From positions 4,030,001 through 4,094,000 of the forward strand of contig CBDHGK010000041.1 in NCBI GenBank assembly GCA_965263045.1: DNA of 64,000 nucleotides, in the 5' to 3' direction. Within the stretch, counting starts at the first letter, position 1, and each line of letters begins with the position of its first letter. A model generated the notes under the pieces. The model was given only the letters and a program-made list of their open reading frames with translations, did no database searches and had not been told where the DNA came from. Below, piece by piece: positions 54,498-61,690 of this stretch. This DNA is from G963664115 sp965263045. Its GTDB lineage: Bacteria; Acidobacteriota; Terriglobia; 20CM-2-55-15. The position numbers and the translations under genes were made by a program.

Positions 54498-55115
54498 ATG
54501 TCGCCAGACGCCGAACGGAAAGAGACCGATGGAATCGGTGGATGGAGCCTGATGGAGTTGGTCGTTGTCCTGGCGATCATCGCCATCCTCGCAGCCATCA
54601 TCACCCCCATGATCACCAGCTACGTCGATCGGGCCCGGATCAGCAGCGCACGGAACGACGTTCGCAACATCGGAGCGGCCATCATATCCTTCAACAGTGA
54701 TACCCGGTCCTGGCCCATCTACAAAACCCTGGCCGACATCCCCAACGGAGCCGCCTACGATGCACTGGAAACCGTCGGCGATATCGCCGCCATTAACGGC
54801 GGGCTGACGACGGGCACTCAGTGGCTGGGTGTGATCAACAGCAACGGCGATCTCCGGGCGATCGTGAACGACAATTCGCTGGGATTGGCCACGACTGGAG
54901 CGCGGCGGTGGAACGGCGCCTACATGAACGATATCAATACCGACCCCTGGGGTACCAAGTACTACTTCAACGCTCTACAACTCAAGCCCGGCGGTAGTAG
55001 CGCCGCGTTTGTGATCTCGGCGGGACCGGACAAAACGATTGATACCGAATTCACTCAGCTGACCGGGACCGCTTTTATCGTGGGCGGCGACGACATCGTT
55101 CAGCGTATCCGCTGA
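54498..55115 (+). CDS. Pseudopilin
   Basis: A 205-residue pilin-like protein with GGAGGAG before 54498. The leader MSPDAERKETDGIGG is acidic and longer than usual; the mature start WSLMELVVVLAIIAILAAIITPMI has Glu5. The globular part has GARRWNGAYMNDINTDPWGTKYYFN, FVISAGPDKTIDTEF and FIVGGDDIVQRIR, the same end as the genes at 52813 and 60729. A minor or second major subunit. Confidence 0.88.
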   Translation: MSPDAERKETDGIGGWSLMELVVVLAIIAILAAIITPMITSYVDRARISSARNDVRNIGAAIISFNSDTRSWPIYKTLADIPNGAAYDALETVGDIAAINGGLTTGTQWLGVINSNGDLRAIVNDNSLGLATTGARRWNGAYMNDINTDPWGTKYYFNALQLKPGGSSAAFVISAGPDKTIDTEFTQLTGTAFIVGGDDIVQRIR

Positions 55116-55401
55116 CGTGCTCCCGACCGGAATCGGCAGCCCCGCTCGCGTTCAAGACCATCAGATTCCGGGCCGCTTCCCGAAAAATCACCCATTAGAC
55201 CGGCCATTTTTCGTTGCCCGTGCCCGTGGCCAGCGGGTACCTTATGAAGCAAGTCATGCGGAAGACCAGGCTTGGGATCGATGCCCCCCGATGGCCCCGT
55301 GGCCACATGCCGAGACCTGAGAATCGACGTCCAGTTGTTGTGATCGTGGCGTTTTGCAGAAATTCACGGCGCCCGATTGCAACGTGACGGCACTGAAATT
55401 C

Positions 55402-56607
55402 ATGGAGAGTGGTTTGGGAATCTTCCGGAAACAATCATGCCGTGGCTTCACGCTGCTTGAAGTCGCCGTCACGATCTCCATCATGGCGCTGATCCTCACC
55501 GGCGGCGTTTCTCTGCTGACCCAACCGCTCGAGTTCGATCGAGAGCAGGAAACCATCGATAACCTGAAAGCTTTGAAGCGCGCCATCCTCGGCGATCGCG
55601 ATGCCGTCAGTCAGGAAATTCGAACCGACTTCGGGTTCATCGGCACAATGGGTAGCGTGCCTGTCGCGATGTCCGATCTCTGGTTGATGGGCACTCAGCC
55701 GGCGTTTACCCTCGACACGAGCCTCAAGTTAGGGACCGGTTGGGCGGGGCCCTATATCGAGGTGCCGCCGCTCACGGAAGCCGACGCGCTGGGTCTGGAC
55801 GGCTGGGGCAATGCGATTGTTCTCGACACCGTCGCCGGCGTCAGCCTATCAACGGGGCAGAACTACACGGCGCGTCTGATCAGTCCGGGATCCGACGCCG
55901 CACTGGGCACGAACGACGACCTTACGGTCGAACTGTACCAGACTGATGCCATCGCAACGATCGCCGGATATGTTTACGACTCGGTGGGCAATCCCCTGTC
56001 GGGCGTCCCGATTACTCTCCGTCATCCGGTGAGCGGAATCCCGGGTCTGACGACGGGCGAAACCGATCAGGCGGGGGCCTTCCAGATCAGCGGCATTTCC
56101 ATTGGAAATCGCAGCCTGGATGTCCAACCCCGTTTGCTCTACCAGCCCGGCACCGCGGTTACCTTTGGCGGCAACAGCCAGCACGTCGAGTTCTTTGTCC
56201 AGAATTTCTCAACCAATACGGTGACCTTCGACAGAATGACGATGGAGTGGTCGGCACCCGTCGCCTTCTACTCGCGGGTCCGCTTTGGCGGCACGCAGGT
56301 GTACAACGACAACTCCAACCGGATCGCGAGCGGACAGACCATCACCTTCGCAAACCAAAACGTAGCGGGTTCGGGATCAACCGCGCTGACGACACAGCCC
56401 GTGCGGATTCAGTCCGCCTTCACGCAGGTACCCGACACACGCTTCGGCGCCGGACAGGGCGGGGGTACCGTCCGGGTCCGCATAAACAATTTCCGGACGC
56501 TCCAGTTCGGAGGCGGGGCTACGGTCAACATGAGTGGCGTGACTTTCAGAGTCACTTTTTCAGACGGAGTCAATAGCTCCGTAGCGATTTTCACGACGGA
56601 CCTTTAA
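55402..56607 (+). CDS. Pseudopilin fused to carboxypeptidase-regulatory-like and C-terminal beta domains (paralogue 1)
   Basis: A 401-residue protein, the first of four tandem paralogues. The ATG at 55402 gives leader MESGLGIFRKQSCRG and mature FTLLEVAVTISIMAL with Glu5. Residues 16-180 are a pilin module ending in GWAGPYIEV, LDGWGNAIV and LISPGSDAALGTNDDLTVEL. Residues about 181-250 are a beta domain like the carboxypeptidase regulatory fold (TIAGYVYDSVGNPLSGVPI, TDQAGAFQISGISIGNRSLDVQP). Residues 255-401 are a conserved C-terminal beta region (VEFFVQNFSTNTVTFDRMTMEW to VNMSGVTFRVTFSDG). Such a long fusion is not usual for minor pilins of T2SS or T4P. It may display a binding surface on a fibre. 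A longer TTG start at 55354 is possible. Confidence 0.85.
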   Translation: MESGLGIFRKQSCRGFTLLEVAVTISIMALILTGGVSLLTQPLEFDREQETIDNLKALKRAILGDRDAVSQEIRTDFGFIGTMGSVPVAMSDLWLMGTQPAFTLDTSLKLGTGWAGPYIEVPPLTEADALGLDGWGNAIVLDTVAGVSLSTGQNYTARLISPGSDAALGTNDDLTVELYQTDAIATIAGYVYDSVGNPLSGVPITLRHPVSGIPGLTTGETDQAGAFQISGISIGNRSLDVQPRLLYQPGTAVTFGGNSQHVEFFVQNFSTNTVTFDRMTMEWSAPVAFYSRVRFGGTQVYNDNSNRIASGQTITFANQNVAGSGSTALTTQPVRIQSAFTQVPDTRFGAGQGGGTVRVRINNFRTLQFGGGATVNMSGVTFRVTFSDGVNSSVAIFTTDL

Positions 56608-56621
56608 CGGCCCTGCAGCGC

Positions 56622-57845
56622 ATGAATAGGCAGGGTATGGATATGCAGCGCATGGATCAGAAACGCATAGACAAACAGACGTCGGATCGAGGATTCAGCC
56701 TGATCGAAGCCGTCGTGACGCTGGGCGTGATCGCGACGCTTTCCGTTGGTCTGATCAGCATCGCCAGCAGTTCGATGAACATCCTGGCCGAGGCAACGAC
56801 CACTGAAAGCCTGACGGAAATCCAAACGGCAGTCCGCGGAAACCCGGTCCTGGTCGCAGGGGGCACGCGGACGGCGTTCGGTTACGTCGGCGATATGGGC
56901 AACGTCCCGCCGTCGCTCGGTGACCTGTGGGTGAAGGGCAGCCAGCCCGCCTTTACCTTCGATACGGCGCTGCAAACCGGAGCCGGCTGGAACGGCCCCT
57001 ACCTGGACACAGACGCCGTCGAATTCATCGGAAGCCTCGGCAGCGATGCATGGGGGGAGGGCTTCTTCTACGATACGACCCAGTATGTGGAACCGACGCT
57101 GGGGGTCACCATTTTCGGCAAGGTCGCCTCCCCCGGGCGAGATGGGCTCCTCAACAATGCGGACGATTCGACCGTCCTGTTCCAGCAGCGCCAGATTGTT
57201 TCCCAGGTCAGTGGATTCGTGCAGGATCAGGCGGCCAATGGCGTTTCAGGCGTGGATGTCGTTGCCAACTTTCCACAGAACGGCGTTCTGACGACGGCTG
57301 CGGTCAAGACGGACGCCATCGGCTTCTACATCTTCGACGAGGTTCCGTTTGGAAATCGATCGCTCACTCCACAGCCCATGCTGATCTACAGAGCGGGATC
57401 GGCGACGACGCCCGGTGCAGGCAACCGGAATGTTCGGGTTTTTGTGGACAACTTTGCAACCAACCAATCGTCCATCACGTCGGTCAAAGTCGAGTATTTT
57501 ATCAACCCTCCGGCATTCTTCAGCCGACTGGTCGTCGGCGGCGTCACGGTCTACAATTCCACGAATCCACGGCTGGCGAGCGGAGACACGGTCATGTTCG
57601 CCGCTCAGAATATCGCTGGAACCGGAAGTGCCTATCCAGCATCGGCTGTGCAGATCCAGTCTGCAACGACGAATGTACCTGCGATATCGATTGGCTCCGG
57701 CGCGGGACTCGGGGGCTCACTCTTGATCCGAATGAACCAGTTCAGAGATGTGCAGATCGGTCCCGGCAATGTGGTCAACATGGCGGGCGTGGTCTTTCAA
57801 CTGACCTTCAGTGATGGATCCGTCGTCGTCTTTACGCCGACGTAG
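56622..57845 (+). CDS. Pseudopilin fused to beta domains (paralogue 2)
   Basis: A 407-residue paralogue. The leader is rich in Met, Arg and Asp (MNRQGMDMQRMDQKRIDKQTSDRG) and is followed by FSLIEAVVTLGVIATLSVGL with Glu5. The pilin module has GWNGPYLDT, SDAWGEGFFYD and VASPGRDGLLNNADD; the beta domain QVSGFVQDQAANGVSGVDVV and TDAIGFYIFDEVPFGNRSLTPQP; the C-terminal region ITSVKVEYFINPPAFFSRLVVGGVTVYN to VNMAGVVFQLTFSDG. Domain order and spacing equal those of paralogue 1. Its stop codon TAG uses a G contributed by the MITE-like element that follows; without the element the stop would be TAA. Confidence 0.87.
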   Translation: MNRQGMDMQRMDQKRIDKQTSDRGFSLIEAVVTLGVIATLSVGLISIASSSMNILAEATTTESLTEIQTAVRGNPVLVAGGTRTAFGYVGDMGNVPPSLGDLWVKGSQPAFTFDTALQTGAGWNGPYLDTDAVEFIGSLGSDAWGEGFFYDTTQYVEPTLGVTIFGKVASPGRDGLLNNADDSTVLFQQRQIVSQVSGFVQDQAANGVSGVDVVANFPQNGVLTTAAVKTDAIGFYIFDEVPFGNRSLTPQPMLIYRAGSATTPGAGNRNVRVFVDNFATNQSSITSVKVEYFINPPAFFSRLVVGGVTVYNSTNPRLASGDTVMFAAQNIAGTGSAYPASAVQIQSATTNVPAISIGSGAGLGGSLLIRMNQFRDVQIGPGNVVNMAGVVFQLTFSDGSVVVFTPT

Positions 57846-58142
57846 CAGCCCGTGGCAAAAGTCTCGAGGGCCGCGTTACGGCCAAACGGGACCGGATTCT
57901 AGGAGGTGACGACGCTGAAATGCTCATTCATTGCGAGGAGTCGGCGACAACGAAGACGGCCCCGTTTCGCCGTAACCCGTTGGGCGCAGGGGGGCCACCG
58001 ACGTTTCAAACGGAGGCCGCAGGCGCCCCACAGGCTTTGTCATTCGTCGGTCACGACGAAATGACGTCGTTCCGCTCCTCACTTCGCGCCTGCAACCCGA
58101 AGACCCCTGCGCGCGGCCCTCGAGACTTCTGCCACGGGCTGC
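57845..58142. mobile_element. MITE-like element, 298 bp, with TA target duplication
   Basis: Terminal inverted repeats of about 31 bases with one mismatch (57845-57875 and 58112-58142) begin GCAGCCCGTGGC. TA lies directly outside each end (57843-57844 and 58143-58144), as for elements moved by Tc1/mariner or IS630-type transposases. No transposase is inside. A partial copy lies at 23905-23975. Confidence 0.8.
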
Positions 58143-58153
58143 TAAAGGCAACC

Positions 58154-59353
58154 ATGCGATTCAATCACCGTCATCCGAGGCCACGAAGAGAACCCTTCGG
58201 CGGGAAAGAGCGCGGGATATCGCTGCTGGAAGTGACCCTCGCCATGGGGATCGTCGCGCTGCTGGGGGCAACGTTCACGGTGGCACTGCCCTCCGCCATC
58301 GACAGCGCGCGGGACCGGCGCGCTCTGATCCAGCTCCAGAACGTCAAAGAGGGCCTCATCGGTCAGCGCCTCACAATCCGGCGCTTTCCCGACAGCCCGC
58401 CCGGATTCGGCTATATCGGAGATATGGGCACCCTCCCGGCTTCACTGGCGGAGATCGTCGATGTCGGAGCACAGCCGAATTACTTGCTGAACCCCATCCT
58501 CCAGATCGGCGCCGGATGGCGGGGACCCTATATCACGACCAATGCGCTGGATCCCTTGCTCGACCCCTGGGGCAATGCCCTGGTGTGGGACACAGTTCCG
58601 GGCACGGGCGCGTTCTCCGGTGCGCCGATTGTCGCCACGATCCGGTCGATGGGCCCCGACGGGACCGATCTGACTCCGGATGATCTGAGCCTGGAGATTC
58701 ACACATCCGAAGCGATGGCACGGTTGTTCGGCTTCGCCATCCGGAGCGACGGCACGCCGATGGCCGGGATGCAGGTCGACGTCGTCGTCCCGGTCAGCGG
58801 CATACTCTCCACGACGAGCCTGACAACCGATGCCGGAGGTTTCTACGATTTCAGCAGCATCTCCCATGGTGACCGCATCGTCCGGGTCCAGCCGGGGGTG
58901 GAACTGCAGCCGGGTTCGGTTTCGGTGTTCGGCGGCAGCAGTCATAACGTCCGGTTCACCGTTGAAAACCTGGGCAGTTCGGCCCTGTCGATCACGTCGC
59001 TGACTGCGAACTACCCAACGGGCCCGCAGGCTTTTTACAGGAGGATACGGGTCAACGGCGTCGTTGTGCACAACGTCAACAACCCCCGGGCCGGGGACGG
59101 CGATCTGGTTACTTTCGCGCCCCAGGCGATGGCGGCGACGACGCCCGTTGCATCCACCACGACGCAGATCCGGACAGGCACATTTCAGGTGCCGGACCTG
59201 GTGATGGCTCCGCCCGGGGGCTCGCTTCTGATTCGACTGGAAATCTTCCGCCAGAATCAGACCCCGCCGCTCGGTCCCCAGGTCAATATGTCGGGCGTCA
59301 CCTTTTCTGTCTTGTTCAGCGACGGGTCGACCGTGGGGTTCACGACGCCATAA
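58154..59353 (+). CDS. Pseudopilin fused to beta domains (paralogue 3)
   Basis: A 399-residue paralogue. The ATG at 58154 has AAAGG just upstream; the frame extends left only into the MITE-like element. Leader to KERG, mature ISLLEVTLAMGIVALLGATF with Glu5. Pilin module with GWRGPYITT, DPWGNALVWD and IRSMGPDGTDLTPDD; beta domain MARLFGFAIRSDGTPMAGMQVDV and TDAGGFYDFSSISHGDRIVRVQP; C-terminal region ITSLTANYPTGPQAFYRRIRVNGVVVHN to VNMSGVTFSVLFSDG. The leader and RBS are those that would have directly followed paralogue 2 before the insertion. Its stop overlaps the next start (TAATG). Confidence 0.87.
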   Translation: MRFNHRHPRPRREPFGGKERGISLLEVTLAMGIVALLGATFTVALPSAIDSARDRRALIQLQNVKEGLIGQRLTIRRFPDSPPGFGYIGDMGTLPASLAEIVDVGAQPNYLLNPILQIGAGWRGPYITTNALDPLLDPWGNALVWDTVPGTGAFSGAPIVATIRSMGPDGTDLTPDDLSLEIHTSEAMARLFGFAIRSDGTPMAGMQVDVVVPVSGILSTTSLTTDAGGFYDFSSISHGDRIVRVQPGVELQPGSVSVFGGSSHNVRFTVENLGSSALSITSLTANYPTGPQAFYRRIRVNGVVVHNVNNPRAGDGDLVTFAPQAMAATTPVASTTTQIRTGTFQVPDLVMAPPGGSLLIRLEIFRQNQTPPLGPQVNMSGVTFSVLFSDGSTVGFTTP

Positions 59354-60723
59354 TGCGGATGCAGGGAGTACACCGGATCGTCGGGAGCCACAGGGGGATC
59401 GGCTTGATTGCCGCCGTCCTGTTTCTGGGCATCGTTGCCGTGGCCACGGCAATCGCCGCACCCATGGTCAGCCAGGTCAGTACGACACGGAAGACGATCC
59501 AGACGCGGGACCAGTTGGAACAGATCCGGATTGCACTTGCGGGACGGCGGACGCTTCAGAGCGGCACGACACGCTCGGATTTTGGCTACCTGGGCTCGAT
59601 GGGAAACTCGCCGGCGACGCTGTCCCAACTGTGGCTCAAGGAAAGCCAGCCTGATTTCAATTTGGACCCAGTTACGTTGGTCAGCGGCGGATGGACGGGA
59701 GCGTACGTGCCCGATGCGATGCTGGAAGACCTGCTGACGTTTGACCGGGACGCTTTCGGAAACGCTCTCGTATATACGAACACCCCGTTTAACCGACCCG
59801 CGGACGGCCTTGCGGTTGCCGTCCGGGTAATGAGCCCCGGCCCCGACGGCATGGCGAGCAGCGGCGACGACATGTGGGTCGACATCCTCCAGACAGAGGT
59901 CCGTTCCGATCTCAGCGGAACGCTCGTCGTGAGAGGGCAACCCGTGGGGTTTGCGACCGTGACACTCAACGTTCCCGACCAGGGTGTGGTCGGCAAACGA
60001 TACGCCGTCACGGATACGAACGGAAACTATTCATTCACCGATGTCCCGCAGGGCTTTCGAACACTCACCGTAGATCCGAAATTGACGTTTCAGGAAAGCA
60101 CCGTCATCGTCAACAGCGACAGGCTCGAGTTTCGGATTACGAATTTCGGCTCTGATCCGATCACCCTCGATTCGATCACGCCCACATACAACGCGATCGC
60201 ATACTTTGAACGTGTCCGCATTGGGGGCGTAACGGTCTTCAACGACAGTGTGAACCGCATGGGAAGCAGTCAGACCGTCGGATTTGCGCCCATCAGCATT
60301 GCGGGTACGGGGAAAGCGTCCCAGTTGGTCCCGGTGACTGTCGGGAGCGCGTCGACCCACGCGCCCCCGCTGGAGATCCAGGGTCAGGGATCGACGGCCA
60401 CGATCATCATCGACCGGTTCAGAAACGCTCCAAACGGGAGGGCCAGAAACGTATCCATCGTGGGTGTCGCCTTCACCCTCCATCTGAGCGAAGGCACGGT
60501 CATCGAAATACCAGCAAACCCGTTACCGCAGCCCGAGAATGACGATGATGATGAAGGCGCCGACAACGGCGATGAAGACAATGACGGTAACGATGAAGAC
60601 ACGGACGCCGATGAAGATGATAGCGACGACGATGAAGATGACGTCGATGACGAAGACGATGACGATGAAGACGATGGCGACGGCGGGGGACGCGGTCGGG
60701 GACGCGGTCGGAGCAACGGGTAG
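59353..60723 (+). CDS. GspK-like fusion pseudopilin without Glu5, with acidic tail (paralogue 4)
   Basis: A 456-residue paralogue. Leader MRMQGVHRIVGSHRG, mature IGLIAAVLFLGIVAVATAI: position 5 is Ala, as in GspK, the tip pseudopilin of T2SS, which also lacks Glu5. The pilin module (GWTGAYVP, DAFGNALVY, VMSPGPDGMASSGDD), the beta domain (DLSGTLVVRGQPVGFATVTL, TDTNGNYSFTDVPQGFRTLTVDP) and the C-terminal region (ITLDSITPTYNAIAYFERVRIGGVTVFN) match the other three. From about residue 397 to 442 it is almost wholly Asp/Glu, then ends in RGRGRGR. The acidic tail may bind calcium or another cation, or keep the tip soluble. Confidence 0.87.
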   Translation: MRMQGVHRIVGSHRGIGLIAAVLFLGIVAVATAIAAPMVSQVSTTRKTIQTRDQLEQIRIALAGRRTLQSGTTRSDFGYLGSMGNSPATLSQLWLKESQPDFNLDPVTLVSGGWTGAYVPDAMLEDLLTFDRDAFGNALVYTNTPFNRPADGLAVAVRVMSPGPDGMASSGDDMWVDILQTEVRSDLSGTLVVRGQPVGFATVTLNVPDQGVVGKRYAVTDTNGNYSFTDVPQGFRTLTVDPKLTFQESTVIVNSDRLEFRITNFGSDPITLDSITPTYNAIAYFERVRIGGVTVFNDSVNRMGSSQTVGFAPISIAGTGKASQLVPVTVGSASTHAPPLEIQGQGSTATIIIDRFRNAPNGRARNVSIVGVAFTLHLSEGTVIEIPANPLPQPENDDDDEGADNGDEDNDGNDEDTDADEDDSDDDEDDVDDEDDDDEDDGDGGGRGRGRGRSNG

Positions 60724-60728
60724 TTCGA

Positions 60729-61403
60729 ATGTTCATCAGCATCAGACGATCCGGGATCTGGAATCGCTTCAACCTCGGGTCTCAGCCGATCGAGCTTGGG
60801 AACGGTCAACGCAGCCGCCCTCGGGCATCCGGTTTCACATTACTCGAATTAGCAATAACGCTTGGGATCGTAGCGATTCTGGCCGCCATCCTGACGCCCT
60901 TTGTCGCAACCATGATGGAAGATGCACGCGTCACACGGGCGGAACAGGAGGCACAAAACCTGGCGACGGCCGTGCTCAACTTCCGTCAAAACACAGGAAG
61001 GTGGCCTATTTTTGTCGCCGGGACCGGGATTTCGACGAGTTCGGCAACATTCACCGTCCTGATGGGTCCGGGCCCCGACCCCGATCCGCCCGGGTCGCTC
61101 TGGCTGCCAGGCCTTGCCGCACGAGGAGACATCGACGGCATTCTCGGTCGGAATACGCCCGGATATACGACCACTGGGCGTTTCCGATGGCGCGGCCCTT
61201 ATGCCACGGGAGTTGGGACCGACCCATGGGGTAATGCCTTTATCCTCAACGCTGAAGCCTTGAAGTTCGGACCTGAACAAGCGGCTTTCGTCCTGTCGGC
61301 CGGGCCCAATGGAACCGTAGAAACCACTTTTCTACAACCACTTACAACCGGCAGTCCCGCAATCGTCGTGGGTGGCGACGACATCGTGGGTCGAGTCCGG
61401 TAG
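60729..61403 (+). CDS. Pseudopilin
   Basis: A 224-residue pilin-like protein five bases after paralogue 4. The leader is long (35 residues to RPRASG) with several Arg; mature FTLLELAITLGIVAILAAILTPFV with Glu5. The rest has RFRWRGPYATGVGTDPWGNAFILN, FVLSAGPNGTVETTFL and IVVGGDDIVGRVR, close to the gene at 54498. It closes the pseudopilin series. Confidence 0.88.
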   Translation: MFISIRRSGIWNRFNLGSQPIELGNGQRSRPRASGFTLLELAITLGIVAILAAILTPFVATMMEDARVTRAEQEAQNLATAVLNFRQNTGRWPIFVAGTGISTSSATFTVLMGPGPDPDPPGSLWLPGLAARGDIDGILGRNTPGYTTTGRFRWRGPYATGVGTDPWGNAFILNAEALKFGPEQAAFVLSAGPNGTVETTFLQPLTTGSPAIVVGGDDIVGRVR

Positions 61404-61580
61404 CCTTTGCGATTACGGGGTGGAGCAAATTCTAGATTCATGCCGTGTTGAGTTACTCGGCGTCGAAACCATGCGCCGACCCGACCTGTATCGAGATATT
61501 GCTGCGCTTTGATGACGATTGCGGAAGTGATGTGGTTATTGCAGTCTTTTTCAGCAACGCGCAAAAAATGCGCATCCCCC

Positions 61581-61609
61581 TTGACTCTTGTGGGTCCCTC
61601 GGCTAATGT
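61581..61609 (+). promoter_or_regulatory. Sigma-70-type promoter candidate for the IPT/TIG gene
   Basis: TTGACT (61581-61586), 17-base spacer, TAATGT (61604-61609). The transcript would start near 61616, 75 bases before the ATG at 61691. It suggests that the last gene is not only read from the pseudopilin operon. Confidence 0.5.
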
Positions 61610-61690
61610 TCTATCCCGCCTTTTCAGCACGTTGAAAGGCAGTGATCGGTCGCGACAGTACGGAAAAAATTGGCGGCAAAGGTTTCCTTC

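Noticed and set aside
57920..58153. 78-codon N-terminal extension of the third fusion pseudopilin
   Set aside because: It is inside the MITE-like element; the true leader and ribosome site start at 58154.
60384..60809. Ser-rich minus-strand frame
   Set aside because: Antisense image of the Asp/Glu codon run in the fourth fusion pseudopilin.
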